Positions 34,416 through 43,528 are shown, counted from the first letter of the stretch. The stretch is DNA of 64,000 nt from Actinomycetes bacterium (GCA_023460935.1 JAEWOI010000026.1:1-64000), one strand, 5' to 3'. The notes: generated by a model from the letters alone, not told the origin. Numbers and translations: made by a program.

Positions 34416-35399
34416 TCAGCCAACCTGGAGCACCACCTTGCCGGTGGTGCCGCGGCCTTCGAGCGCGCGATGGGCCGCCGCGGCTTCGGCGAGCGGGAAG
34501 CGGGCACCGATCCGCACGTCGAGCTTCCCGGCGAGGACCGCCCCGAACAGCTCGTCCGCTCGGCCACGCAGCTCGTCCGAGGTGGCGATGTGGTGGCCCA
34601 GCGTCGGACGGGTGAGGAACAACGAGCCGCCGGAGTTGAGCCGCTGGATGTCGAACGGCGGCACGGGGCCGCTGGCGGCGCCGAACAGGACCATCATGCC
34701 GCGGGGACGCAGGCAGGCGAGGGACGCGTCGAAGGTCGTGCGGCCCACGCCGTCGTACACCACCGGCACCCCGCCGCCGGAGAGCCCGCGGACCAGGCCC
34801 GGGAGCTCCGCGGTGACGTCGTGCAGCAGGTCGTACCGGATCACCTCGACCGCTCCGGCTGCCCGGGAGAGCTCCTCCTTCTCCGCGGTCGAAACGGTGG
34901 TGATCACCCGGGCCCCGCGGGCGGTGGCGAGCTGGGTGAGCAGCAACCCCACGCCGCCGGCCCCGGCATGCACCAGCACCACCTCGCCTTGGCGCACCGG
35001 ATAGGTGGAGGTCACCAGGTAGTGCGCGGTCAGGCCCTGCAGGGGCAGTGCTGCTGCCACGTCGAGGTCGACGCCTTCGGGCACGCGCAGCGCCCGCTCG
35101 GCCCGCACGAGCACGAACTCGGCGTACGAGCCGTGCGCGTCGCACCAGGCGACCAGGTCACCCTCCGCGAGCCCGGCGACGTCCGCGCCGACGGCGGCCA
35201 CCACCCCGGAGCCCTCGTCGCCCGGGACGTGCGGGAAGTGCATCGGGTACACCCCGCCACGGCGGTAGGTGTCGATGAAGTTGATGCCGGCAGCGGCCAC
35301 CCGCACCAGCACCTCGCCGGCCGCGGGCTCCGGCGCGGGCAGGTCGACGAGTTCGAGAACCTCCGGGCCGCCGGCCCGCTGGGCCTGGATCGCACGCAT
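34416..35399 (-). CDS. NADPH:quinone reductase, zinc-independent MDR family
   Basis: A 327-residue medium-chain reductase. The GroES-like domain starts MRAIQAQRAGGPEVLELVDL and has the QOR signature GINFIDTYRRGGVYP and PHVPGDEGSGVVAAVG. The nucleotide fold is VLVHAGAGGVGLLLTQLA. Cysteines for zinc are missing, as expected for QOR. It reduces quinones or enals with NADPH. The -10 box TAGGGT ends six bases before ATG 35399 with no ribosome site between, so the mRNA is probably leaderless. It is divergent from the MarR-MFS pair. Confidence 0.9.
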   Translation of the reverse strand: MRAIQAQRAGGPEVLELVDLPAPEPAAGEVLVRVAAAGINFIDTYRRGGVYPMHFPHVPGDEGSGVVAAVGADVAGLAEGDLVAWCDAHGSYAEFVLVRAERALRVPEGVDLDVAAALPLQGLTAHYLVTSTYPVRQGEVVLVHAGAGGVGLLLTQLATARGARVITTVSTAEKEELSRAAGAVEVIRYDLLHDVTAELPGLVRGLSGGGVPVVYDGVGRTTFDASLACLRPRGMMVLFGAASGPVPPFDIQRLNSGGSLFLTRPTLGHHIATSDELRGRADELFGAVLAGKLDVRIGARFPLAEAAAAHRALEGRGTTGKVVLQVG

Positions 35400-35544
35400 G
35401 ACCCGACCCTAGTCCGCCGGTGAAGATCGGGTTGAGGGGCCCGGGTTCTGCGACTTGTCGGACGTTCCTCGCGGCCGACGACGCATTGGCGCTGTGAACG
35501 CTTGCGGCTCCGCTGGTCGGCAATGTTGCCCACGCCCACGGCAA

Positions 35545-35583
35545 GTTGCATGTAGCACGCAACTATATACTTGCATCATGCAA
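35545..35583 (+). promoter_or_regulatory. MarR operator pair and leaderless promoter
   Basis: GTTGC (35545-35549) and GCAAC (35559-35563) form one inverted repeat. TTGCATCATGCAA (35571-35583) is a perfect palindrome that covers the start codon. Between them is the -10 box TATACT (35566-35571), ending six bases before ATG 35578, so transcription should begin at or next to the start codon. Repressor binding at both sites would flank the -10 box and cover the start. Confidence 0.7.
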
Positions 35584-36015
35584 CCATCCACCGAGGGGCT
35601 CCAGCACGAGTTGGGTCGCCTCTTCGCCCACCTCGGCAGGCACATCCGCGCGAACGAGTCCGCCAACCCCGGTGTGTACGCGGTGCTGGCCAGGCTCGGC
35701 AAGGGCGAGGCCATGCGGGCCAGCGACCTCGCCGCGGGCGAGGGGACCGACGCGTCCACGATGAGCCGGCGGCTGGCGCAGATGGCCGAGCGTGGCCTGG
35801 TGGAACGCGTGCCCGACCCCGACGACCGCAGGGCCTGGCTGGTCCGCGCCACCGACGCCGGCACCCGGGCGTTCCGGGCCGAACGTACTCGTAGGGTGGC
35901 CCTGGTCACCGACCGGGTGGCCGACTGGGAGCCGGCGGACGTCGAACACCTGGCCGGGCTGATCGCCCGCCTGAACACCGCCTTCGAACGCTCCGAGGAG
36001 GGGCGCAGCAAGTGA
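35578..36015 (+). CDS. MarR-family transcriptional regulator
   Basis: A 145-residue winged-helix regulator. The recognition region is MRASDLAAGEGTDASTMSRR, followed by the wing GLVERVPDPDDRRAWLVRAT. ATG 35578 was chosen because the family N-terminus starts here and a -10 box precedes it directly; there is no Shine-Dalgarno. The stop overlaps the GTG of the efflux gene, so the two are co-transcribed. It probably represses this operon through the palindromes at its start and releases on binding a toxic compound exported by the pump. Confidence 0.9.
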   Translation: MQPSTEGLQHELGRLFAHLGRHIRANESANPGVYAVLARLGKGEAMRASDLAAGEGTDASTMSRRLAQMAERGLVERVPDPDDRRAWLVRATDAGTRAFRAERTRRVALVTDRVADWEPADVEHLAGLIARLNTAFERSEEGRSK

Positions 36016-38081
36016 CCGACACCATCACCCCGACCACACCAGAGGCCTGGCACCTCGACCGCACCTCCCGCAACGTGTTGGTCGCGCTCGTGCTGGGCAT
36101 GTTCGCCGCAGCGGTCAGCCAGACCATCGTCGGGCCGGCGATGCCGCGGATCGTCGCCGAACTCGGCGGTATGGAGCACTACTCCTGGGTCGCAACGGCG
36201 GCCATGCTGCTCTCGGCCATCACCACTCCCATCGTCGGCAAGCTCTCCGACCTGTACGGCCGGAAGCTGTTCTACCTCGGCGGGCTGGTGGTGTTCATGC
36301 TCGGCGCCGTGATCAGCGCCGCGGCGCCCAGCTTCTGGGTGCTGGTGGCCGGCCGGGCCGTGCAGGGCATCGGCATGGGCACCCTGATGCCGCTGTCCCA
36401 GACCATCATCGGCGACCTGATCCCGCCCCGCCAGCGGGGCAAGTACCAGGGCTACATGGGTGCTGTGTTCGGCCTCGCCACCGTCGGCGGCCCGCTGCTC
36501 GGAGGCGCCATCACCGACGCCTGGGGCTGGCGCTGGCTGTTCTACGTCGGCCTGCCGATCGGCGTGGTCGCACTGTTCCTGATCGGCAGGTTCATGACCC
36601 TGCCGCACCGGCGCCGCGAGGTGCAGGTCGATGTGGCCGGCATGGTGCTGCTCACCGGCGCCCTCACCGCCATCCTGCTGGCTACGTCCTGGGGCGGCAC
36701 GACCTTCGGCTGGGCCTCGCCGCCGATCCTCGGCCTGTACGCCGCCGGGCTGGTGCTCGCCGTTGCCTTCGGCTTCGTCGAACTGCGCGCCGCCGAGCCC
36801 GTGCTGCCGCTGCACCTGTTCCGCAACCGGCAGTTCACGCTCTCCAACCTGGCAGCGTTCTTCCTTGCCATGGTGATGTTCTCGGTGATGATCTACCTGC
36901 CGGTCTTCGCCCAGGGCGTGATGGGAGTGGGTGCGACCGCTTCCGGGCTGATCCTGATGCCGCTGAACGTCGGCCAGATCCTGATGGGCATCGTCACCGG
37001 CATCCTGATCACCCGCACCGGCCGCTACAAGGAGTACATGGTGGCCGGGGTGTTCCTGCTGGCGGCAGCCCAGTGGCTGCTGACCAGGCTGGAGTGGCAG
37101 TCCGCACCGTGGCAGGTGGTGGTGCCGATGGTGATCTTCGGCGTCGGGCTCGGCATGGTGCTGCAGCAGTACACCCTCGTGGTGCAGAACGCCGTCGCCA
37201 GGCGCGACCTGGGCGTGGCCACAGCCGCGACCCAGTTCTTCCGCAGCGTTGGCTCAACGGTTGGCATCGCGTTGTCAGGCACCGTGCTGAACAGCGGCCT
37301 GCTCGAGGCGATCCGGGGCTACCTGCCAGCGGACGCCGGCGGTGCGGCGGCCAGCCTCAACGCCGGCTCGGTGCTCGACCCCGCCGCGCTGGCCGCGCTG
37401 CCGCCGGCCGTGGCGCACGCCGTCCGGGCCGGGCTGGCCGGTCAGCTGGTGAACGTCTTCCTGCTCGGCCTGCCGCTGATCCTGCTGATCGGGGTGCTCA
37501 CCATCGCGCTGCGCTCCGTACCGCTGCGCGAGACCGTGCACACCCCTGAGGAGGCCGAGCGCGAACTGCTCGACACCCTCAGCCAGTCGGCCGCCGGTGG
37601 CGACCTGGTGACCACGCTCTCCGAGGGCAGGGCTTCGCGGACGCGCGAGCGGCTGCTCGGCATCCAGCTGGGCCTCCTCGCGGAGGAGGCCGCGCGGGAC
37701 GGCCGTCCGCTGCTGCGCCGGGCGGTGACCGAGGTGGGGGAGGGCGACCTGCAGCGCGGCGTCGACCTGCTCCGCCGCACGAGCCGGATGCTCACCTCCG
37801 AGGACGAAGCCGAGGCCGCTGAAGCCGAGCGGTTCGCCGTCGCGGTCGGGGAGCTCGCCGGACGGCACGGCGGCCTGCTGAGCCGCGACCTGCGGGCCGA
37901 CATCGCAGTGGCGGCCGCGCGCCGGCGACGTCCGGCGCAGACCGTGCTGGCCCGGCCGGAGCCGACGGTGGCGGAGAAGCACGAGGCCGTGGACGTGTCG
38001 CGATTGCAGGTGGCCGGCAACGAGCTCACCTCTGCACTGCTCGTCGACCTGGTCGGCGCCCGCGACCCGGCGCGGGACTAG
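36012..38081 (+). CDS. MFS drug efflux transporter (DHA2/MDR) with long C-terminal domain
   Basis: A 689-residue proton-driven exporter. The MFS motif A is GKLSDLYGRKLFYLGG (loop 2-3), and motif C is VFGLATVGGPLLGGAITDAW (helix 5). About 14 helices run to residue 505. The last 180 residues are hydrophilic and charged (TPEEAERELLDTLSQSA, TRERLLGIQLGLLAEEAARD), much longer than in typical QacA-type pumps, and contain no domain that I know. GTG 36012 overlaps the MarR stop. The substrate is unknown. Confidence 0.9.
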   Translation: MTDTITPTTPEAWHLDRTSRNVLVALVLGMFAAAVSQTIVGPAMPRIVAELGGMEHYSWVATAAMLLSAITTPIVGKLSDLYGRKLFYLGGLVVFMLGAVISAAAPSFWVLVAGRAVQGIGMGTLMPLSQTIIGDLIPPRQRGKYQGYMGAVFGLATVGGPLLGGAITDAWGWRWLFYVGLPIGVVALFLIGRFMTLPHRRREVQVDVAGMVLLTGALTAILLATSWGGTTFGWASPPILGLYAAGLVLAVAFGFVELRAAEPVLPLHLFRNRQFTLSNLAAFFLAMVMFSVMIYLPVFAQGVMGVGATASGLILMPLNVGQILMGIVTGILITRTGRYKEYMVAGVFLLAAAQWLLTRLEWQSAPWQVVVPMVIFGVGLGMVLQQYTLVVQNAVARRDLGVATAATQFFRSVGSTVGIALSGTVLNSGLLEAIRGYLPADAGGAAASLNAGSVLDPAALAALPPAVAHAVRAGLAGQLVNVFLLGLPLILLIGVLTIALRSVPLRETVHTPEEAERELLDTLSQSAAGGDLVTTLSEGRASRTRERLLGIQLGLLAEEAARDGRPLLRRAVTEVGEGDLQRGVDLLRRTSRMLTSEDEAEAAEAERFAVAVGELAGRHGGLLSRDLRADIAVAAARRRRPAQTVLARPEPTVAEKHEAVDVSRLQVAGNELTSALLVDLVGARDPARD

Positions 38082-38122
38082 CCGGCCTGCGGTCGCGCTC
38101 GCCGGGCCGCTAGCCTGCGGGC

Positions 38123-39019
38123 GTGACTGACTCCGACCTGCGGCCCGGGCGCGTCCTGGCCGCCCGCGGCCTGGCCTGGCTGCTGGCGATCATTGCTGCG
38201 GTGCCGATGTTCGGCCTGATCGACCTCGGCACGCTGTTCGGCATGTCCGACCCGCGCTATGAGTGGGCGATGTCGCTGGAAGCGAGCTGGGGTGCCCTGT
38301 TCACCTTCTTCGTCGCAGCCGGCTTCGCCTGGGTCGGGACGCTGCCGGGAAAGCCGTGGCCCGGGCTGGTGCTGGTCTTTCTCGCCGCCGGCGGCCTGGC
38401 GCTGGCCGGCGTCGCCCTCGCCGACGCCGGCCCGCTCTGGGTGGCTCTTGCGCTCGGCTCGGCTGCCGGCGGGCTGCTCCTGCTCCTCCGCCCTGGTCGA
38501 TCGGGGACGGTTCCGAACGCGCCAGCCGGCGTTGGTGGCGCGAAAGGAACCGTCCCCGAACAACCCAAACAACATGCCGGCGGTGGCGCGGAAGGAACCG
38601 TCCCCGAACAACCACCTGGCCGCTTTCGGCGGCCGGCGCTCGAGCCGGGGCTGATCGCCCCGGTCCTCGGGGTGCCGCTGTGGCTGGCCTACGCCTGGCT
38701 CAGTTACGGCCCGGCGGTGGCCGGCGTGCCCGGGGACGTGACCAACGGGATCGACCACTGGCCGGTGCAGGTCGCCCTGGGACTGGCCCTGGCCGCCGGC
38801 TGCGTGCTGCTCGCGTACTGGGGCGAGCGGCTCACCCTGTGGCGTTGGGCGTTCGCGGCCTCCGCCGGATTCGTCGCCTACGCCACCCTGGTCTTCCCGG
38901 AGCGCGCGGGCGCGATGCCGCACCCGGCCTGGGGCGTGGCCATCGCCGGTTGGGGCGTGCTGGCGGCGGTACTGCAGCCGCGGCGGCTCAGCCGGGCCCA
39001 GCCCGGACCCCGCGAGTAG
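38123..39019 (+). CDS. membrane protein interrupted by GGAACCGTCCCC repeats
   Basis: A 298-residue membrane protein that I do not recognise. Helices lie near residues 15-40, 53-75, 82-100, 105-122, 175-195, 213-235, 240-258 and 265-285. Between the fourth and fifth is a Gly/Pro-rich loop (about 124-168) containing GTVPNAP and two GTVPEQP peptides. It is coded by three copies of the dispersed GGAACCGTCCCC element, so the loop looks like an insertion. TAGCCT (38111-38116) ends six bases before GTG 38123, implying a leaderless mRNA. Confidence 0.8.
   Translation: MTDSDLRPGRVLAARGLAWLLAIIAAVPMFGLIDLGTLFGMSDPRYEWAMSLEASWGALFTFFVAAGFAWVGTLPGKPWPGLVLVFLAAGGLALAGVALADAGPLWVALALGSAAGGLLLLLRPGRSGTVPNAPAGVGGAKGTVPEQPKQHAGGGAEGTVPEQPPGRFRRPALEPGLIAPVLGVPLWLAYAWLSYGPAVAGVPGDVTNGIDHWPVQVALGLALAAGCVLLAYWGERLTLWRWAFAASAGFVAYATLVFPERAGAMPHPAWGVAIAGWGVLAAVLQPRRLSRAQPGPRE
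38503..38605. repeat. GGAACCGTCCCC elements inside a membrane protein gene
   Basis: There is one inverted copy (GGGGACGGTTCC, 38503-38514) and two direct copies (38546-38557, 38594-38605). The direct copies sit in a longer shared unit, beginning GGTGGCGCG and continuing GAA to AGGAACCGTCCCCGAACAA. A stretch of at least 24 bases around the first direct copy matches the reverse complement of the repeats at 52.86 and 52.90 kb. Confidence 0.85.
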
Positions 39020-39094
39020 CGGGGAAGACCGGTCCCGGCCAGGCGGAGTTGGCGGACATCGATCGCCTGGCCGGGACACGCCCGCGGGAGGGGA

Positions 39095-40489
39095 CTACGC
39101 GGGTGTCGACCCGGCGAGCTGGTCGGCCTCGGCCACCAGCTCGCGGGCCAGGTCCTCATTCCACAGCCTGGCCGCGAAGGCCAGGTCGCACACGTTGAAC
39201 CGGTTCCTCATCAAGTGGTTGTTGCACAGCGCCCAGATGGTCGGCTCGCGGTCCCCGCCGTCCAGGTCGTCGGCCCGGACCGGCGCCCCGGCGGCGCGCA
39301 GCGCCGTGGCGATGGCTGCCGGGTCGGTGAGGCAGGAGCCGGTGAGGAACTCACGGTGCGTGGCCCAGCCGGCGACGAACCGCTCCACCCGCTCGGCGAA
39401 CGCAGGTGTGCTCATCCTGGTCAGCTTCTGCCGGTAGTCCGACCAGCACTCCGTGCCCGACCTGCCGGTGGGATCCATGCGGCTGAACACCGAGCGCACC
39501 AGTCTCTCGGCCTCCTGCTCGCCCAGCACAACCGGACGCGGGAACGTGCCGGCGTCGAGTTCCGCCACGACCCGCCGCCACAGCAGCGACGACCACAGCG
39601 TGGTGACCCCGACCTGTGCCCCGTGCAGGTTGTGCCTGCCCGAGCGTGCCCCTGCCCACATGTCGAGCATGTGCGAGACCGTGTGCTCCATCCCCGAGGA
39701 CGGGGCGGTCTGGCGGGCCAGGCCCATCGAGACCCCGCTGAGGGTCAGCAGGGTGCCGAGCAGTTCCAGGTCAGCCGGCTCCGAGCGCCCGATGCCCTCG
39801 GCGGCGGCCAGCATCCGCTCCCCGTGCCGGCGGGCCAGCAGCGCCGCCTCGGCCGACCACTTGTCGTCCATCCCCAGTTCGTTGGCCAGGTACCAGTCGG
39901 CGGGCGCGGTGAACATCGAGATCATGTCGCCCAGCCCCGAGCGGTTGAGCTCGGCCGGGGCCAGGGCAAGGATGTCGGTGTCGACCAGCAGGGTGTCGGC
40001 GTAGGCGGTGTGGGTGGTCCGCTTGACGCCGTTGCGCAGCAGCACGCTCTCGTCGTCGGAGTAGCCGTTCACCGAGGCCGCCGTCTGGACGATGACGTGC
40101 GGCCGGCTACCCGCGGCCACCTTGCCCAGGTCGCTGATCGTCCCCGAGCCGACGGTCACCACCACGTCAGCAGCGGCGCACCCCTGGCTCGCCGCCTCCA
40201 CCGCGCGCTCGTCTGCCGTGGTGCTCGCCGGCAGCACCACCTGATCCACCTGCGCTCCGGACGCTTCCAGCCGGGCTCGCGCCCAGGCCTTCAGGTCGCC
40301 TTCCGGGCAGCGGATCGGCGTGGCGTCGCAGAGCAGCGCCACCCGGCCGGGTGCCAGCTCGGCGAGCACCGCGTCCAGCTGGTGGCGCACCCCGGCTCCC
40401 AGCAGGACCCGGCGGGGCCCGGCGCCGCGGGCGGCGTAGGACTCCCAGGTGTCGGGGGTGGCGCTGAGCAGAGGACCCGGAGCGGTCAT
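39095..40489 (-). CDS. glycerol-1-phosphate dehydrogenase-like enzyme (AraM/EgsA family)
   Basis: A 464-residue iron- or zinc-dependent alcohol dehydrogenase of the sn-glycerol-1-phosphate dehydrogenase family. Dinucleotide and metal features are VVTVGSGTISDLGK, then VQTAASVNGYSDDES, GLGDMIS (metal Asp), MEHTVSHML (metal His) and NLHGAQVGV (metal His). In Bacillus subtilis AraM reduces dihydroxyacetone phosphate to glycerol-1-phosphate. Here it follows an FGGY kinase by a four-base overlap, so it more probably oxidises the phosphorylated product of that kinase. ATG 40489 was chosen for that overlap. The substrate is unproven. Confidence 0.88.
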   Translation of the reverse strand: MTAPGPLLSATPDTWESYAARGAGPRRVLLGAGVRHQLDAVLAELAPGRVALLCDATPIRCPEGDLKAWARARLEASGAQVDQVVLPASTTADERAVEAASQGCAAADVVVTVGSGTISDLGKVAAGSRPHVIVQTAASVNGYSDDESVLLRNGVKRTTHTAYADTLLVDTDILALAPAELNRSGLGDMISMFTAPADWYLANELGMDDKWSAEAALLARRHGERMLAAAEGIGRSEPADLELLGTLLTLSGVSMGLARQTAPSSGMEHTVSHMLDMWAGARSGRHNLHGAQVGVTTLWSSLLWRRVVAELDAGTFPRPVVLGEQEAERLVRSVFSRMDPTGRSGTECWSDYRQKLTRMSTPAFAERVERFVAGWATHREFLTGSCLTDPAAIATALRAAGAPVRADDLDGGDREPTIWALCNNHLMRNRFNVCDLAFAARLWNEDLARELVAEADQLAGSTPA

Positions 40490-41970
40490 GCCGCACCGCC
40501 GGCGAAGCTGGTCTCGAGAGCGTCGTAGAGCGTGCGGTACTCCCCGTAGGCCTGCTCGAGCACGTCCTTCATCGCCGGGTCCGGTTCCACGGGCTCGGGA
40601 GCGATCTGGACGACGCCGGACACGCACTCGGTCACGGAACTGAAGATGCCGGCCCCGACCGCGGCCAGCATGGCACCGCCAACGGCCGTCGTCTCCTCTG
40701 TGGTGACCCGGTCGACGGCGCAGCCGGCCAGGGTCGCCTTGGTGGCAAGGGAGAACCCGCTGCGCCGGCCGCCACCGACGATCCGGATGCGGCCGCCAAG
40801 GCCCATCTCGCCCAGCCGGCGGACGATGTCGGTGAAGGCGAAGGCGTTGCCCTCGACCACGGCCCTGGCCAGGTCGGCCGGGGTGTGGTTCATGCCCAGC
40901 CCGTAGAAGGCGCCGCGCATCAGGTCGTTCCATCGCGGGGCCATGGCGCCGGACAGCGCCGGCAGGAAGCGCACCCCGCGCGCGCCGGGCTCTGAGGTCG
41001 CGGCCAGCTCGAACACCCTGGCCTGGGTGCAGCCGAGGAGTTCGGCGAGCCACAGGGTGTTGCCGCCCGAGACGAAGCCGGGGTTCTCGATCAGGAAGTA
41101 GTCGCGGACGGCGTGGGCATGGGTCTCGACCAGGCCGGTCTCGTCGATCAGCGGACGGTCGCTGCCGACGCACACCGGCTCTGCCGTGCCGGCGATGTCG
41201 ACCACGATGTCGCGGGTGACGCCGCCCGCGCCGACGCAGGCCCCGTGCTCGTCACCGGTGCCCACCACCACCTGGCAGGCGGTGGTCAGGCCGAGTGCCT
41301 CGGCGGCATGGGGCAGGAGAGTGCCGACGACCTCGTCCGCGTTGCGGATCTCGGGCATCAGGGAGGCATCGAGCCCGGCGGCGGCGAGCATCTCGGGGGA
41401 GTACGCCCGGGTGGAGACGTCGTAGAGCAGGGTGGAGGAGGCGTTCGCGTGGTCCTGGGCGACGACGCCGGTCATCCAGGCCAGCAGGTAGCCGCCGACG
41501 CTCGGCATCGAGACCGCGCGTGCGAACAGCTCCGGCTCGTTGCGCTGGAGCCACATGATCTTCGGGCCGGTGTGGGTGGCGTCGATGTTCAGCCCGGTGC
41601 GGGCGAAGGCGGCCTCGGCCCCGACCGTCTGCCGCAGCAGCTCGGCCTCGGCCACTGCGCGCCGGTCGAGCCAGATGATGGCGTCGCGCAGCGGCTGCAG
41701 GTCCTTGTCGATCGGCACGACGCCGTCCACCTGGCTCGCCAGGCCGAGGACGGTCACCTCGCCGGCGTCGATGCCGGCGGTGGCGATGACCTCACGAACG
41801 GCGGAGCTGAGCGCGCGGATGTAGCCTGCCGGTTCCTGGTCGGCCCAGCCGCTGTGCTTGTGGATCATCTGGTACGGGGAGCCGGCCGTGGCGAGGATCT
41901 CGCCCGACGGGGTCAGCACCACTGCCTTGAGTGACTGCGAACCCACGTCGCAGCCGATTGCGTATGGCAT
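40486..41970 (-). CDS. FGGY-family carbohydrate kinase
   Basis: A 494-residue sugar or polyol kinase. The phosphate-binding start is IGCDVGSQSLKAVVL. The substrate region has SGWADQEPAGY and SQVDGVVPID, with the catalytic Asp region GDEHGACVGAG. The C-terminal FGGY signature region reads RIVGGGRRSGFSLATKATLAGC. It resembles xylulokinase and erythritol-kinase-type members, with no sign of glycerol kinase features. ATG 41970 follows CAACAGGAGTAGCA. It lies between the GntR regulator upstream and the dehydrogenase downstream, consistent with phosphorylation then oxidation of one substrate. Confidence 0.88.
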   Translation of the reverse strand: MPYAIGCDVGSQSLKAVVLTPSGEILATAGSPYQMIHKHSGWADQEPAGYIRALSSAVREVIATAGIDAGEVTVLGLASQVDGVVPIDKDLQPLRDAIIWLDRRAVAEAELLRQTVGAEAAFARTGLNIDATHTGPKIMWLQRNEPELFARAVSMPSVGGYLLAWMTGVVAQDHANASSTLLYDVSTRAYSPEMLAAAGLDASLMPEIRNADEVVGTLLPHAAEALGLTTACQVVVGTGDEHGACVGAGGVTRDIVVDIAGTAEPVCVGSDRPLIDETGLVETHAHAVRDYFLIENPGFVSGGNTLWLAELLGCTQARVFELAATSEPGARGVRFLPALSGAMAPRWNDLMRGAFYGLGMNHTPADLARAVVEGNAFAFTDIVRRLGEMGLGGRIRIVGGGRRSGFSLATKATLAGCAVDRVTTEETTAVGGAMLAAVGAGIFSSVTECVSGVVQIAPEPVEPDPAMKDVLEQAYGEYRTLYDALETSFAGGAA

Positions 41971-42039
41971 TGCTACTCCTGTTGGAAGGTCGAACGGGGC
42001 GCGCGGCCTTGCGCGCACCGGTGACGGAGTTGTTCGGTT

Positions 42040-42759
42040 TCAGAGGTTGGTCTGAGCGCGGCGGTTGAGCCAGAACTCGATGACGTCGGCGACATGCCAC
42101 TCGCTGGACAGCATGACGGGAGTGCCGTCGGCCCTGGTGTCGGTCTCCTCGAAGTGCAGCAGCGGCGCACCGACCTCCACGTCCAGCAGCCGGGCGAGGG
42201 CTGCATCGGCGAGGACCGGCTTCAGTTGAGCACGGCCCGCGCTGGGTGCGTAGCCCAGGTCGGCCAACAGGCGGAAGAGCGACCGCACGCGCTTGTTGCG
42301 CAGCGACGGGGGAACGAAGGATGCAGGAATACGGTCGGCGCTGTACACGATCGGGCGGCCGTCCGCGGTGCGAACGCGGGTGACCTCCCAGAGCAGTTCC
42401 TTCGGCTCCAGGTGCAGCAATTCGCTCTCGTTGGGCTGGGCCGGCCGGACGTCTGCCGAGAGGACCGTGATGCCCGGCTCGTGCCCGGCCTCCTCGATCA
42501 TCTTGGTGTAGCTCAGCGTCGACTCCAGCGAGTGCTGGTTACCGATCCCCTTGACGTAGGTCCCGCGACCGTGGCGGCGCAGCAGCAGGCCGGACTCGAT
42601 CAGGTTGCGGTAGGCCTCTCGGATGGTCGTGCGGCTGACTTCGAGGAGGCGAGCCATTTCCTGCTCGCTGGGCAGCTGGGAACCGGCGGGATAGGTGCCG
42701 TCGGTGATCATGTCCACGATGCGCGCGCGAATAGTGTCCGCAAGTGGTGACCGCGGCAC
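42040..42759 (-). CDS. GntR-family regulator, HutC subfamily
   Basis: A 239-residue regulator. The winged helix reads YPAGSQLPSEQEMARLLEVS then RTTIREAYRNLIESGLLLRR. A UTRA ligand domain follows (about 90-230), which in this subfamily binds a small metabolite, often a sugar phosphate. GTG 42759 has GAGGAGG six bases upstream; an ATG at 42840 lacks one and adds residues without family character. It is in the same direction as the TIM-barrel gene upstream and the kinase downstream. Matching palindromes at 43529-43543 and 44524-44544 are its likely operators. Confidence 0.9.
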   Translation of the reverse strand: MPRSPLADTIRARIVDMITDGTYPAGSQLPSEQEMARLLEVSRTTIREAYRNLIESGLLLRRHGRGTYVKGIGNQHSLESTLSYTKMIEEAGHEPGITVLSADVRPAQPNESELLHLEPKELLWEVTRVRTADGRPIVYSADRIPASFVPPSLRNKRVRSLFRLLADLGYAPSAGRAQLKPVLADAALARLLDVEVGAPLLHFEETDTRADGTPVMLSSEWHVADVIEFWLNRRAQTNL

Positions 42760-42841
42760 TTCGCCTCCTCGGTTCAGAACGACCCTGGCCGATGTGACCG
42801 GCAGCCTGGAAGGCAGCCCGCTGGCCTGCACCTTAAGCATG

Positions 42842-43510
42842 TCAGGCCCGCTCGGCCCAATCCAGCGCGGTCCGTACCTGCCCGGCTACGCCTTCACCGG
42901 GCAGCCGGCCGTCGAAGATCGCCCCGCCGATGGTGAAGGCGCTGGCCCCGGCCCGCTTGAGCCCGGCGATCTGCTCCTGGTTGACGACCGAACCTGCGGC
43001 GATCACGGGCCCGGCGCTCGCCGCCACCACGGCAGCGGTCAGCTCCAGCGGGTCCACCTCCTGGTGGCGATAGGCCAGCAGGTCCACGCCGCTGACCCCG
43101 TCGAGGGCGGTCAGCCTGGCGGTGTCGGCTGCGATCTCCTCGATCGAGCCCTCCAGCACCGATGGGTGCCCGACGATCCGGCCGGGGAACGGCGCGTAGC
43201 TGACCCCGCTGCCCGCGAGGAGCGGCAGGGCCTGCTCCGGGTTGGTGCCCCCGAGGATCCAGTCCACGCCGGCGGCGCGACCGGCGGAGACCGAAGCAAG
43301 CTCGGACTCGACCGAGGTGGAGACGACCTCGAGGTAGACGGTCATGCCGGCGGCGTGGGCGGCCTCGGTGAGCGCGCGCTGTTGCTCGGGGGTGGCGCCC
43401 ACGTCCTTGAAGCCGACGTGGGTGAGCCCGGTGTCTTTCACCTCCTCGAGCACGGCGGCCGCGTCGGCAACCGTGCGGTCGTGGTTGGTCAGCATGAAGA
43501 TGAAGTCCAC
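42842..43510 (-). CDS. TIM-barrel protein of unknown function
   Basis: A 222-residue (beta/alpha)8 barrel. It has alternating strands ending in conserved polar residues: DFIFMLTNHDR, LTHVGFKDVGA, TVYLEVVST, DWILGGTN, DLLAYRHQEVDP, PVIAAGSV and AFTIGGAIFDG. The last two strands resemble the phosphate-binding GS/GG motifs of HisA, HisF, TrpC and NanE, so a phosphorylated substrate is likely. It could be an aldolase, epimerase or isomerase. GTG 43510 follows GGAGGAG; the in-frame TTG 43525 overlaps that site. It is first in the operon with GntR, kinase and dehydrogenase. Confidence 0.8.
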   Translation of the reverse strand: MDFIFMLTNHDRTVADAAAVLEEVKDTGLTHVGFKDVGATPEQQRALTEAAHAAGMTVYLEVVSTSVESELASVSAGRAAGVDWILGGTNPEQALPLLAGSGVSYAPFPGRIVGHPSVLEGSIEEIAADTARLTALDGVSGVDLLAYRHQEVDPLELTAAVVAASAGPVIAAGSVVNQEQIAGLKRAGASAFTIGGAIFDGRLPGEGVAGQVRTALDWAERA

Positions 43511-43528
43511 AGCAAGCTCCTCCAATCA

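Noticed and set aside
40490..41173. Extended dehydrogenase start
   Set aside because: The upstream part of the frame lies in another frame of the FGGY kinase gene and has no dehydrogenase character.
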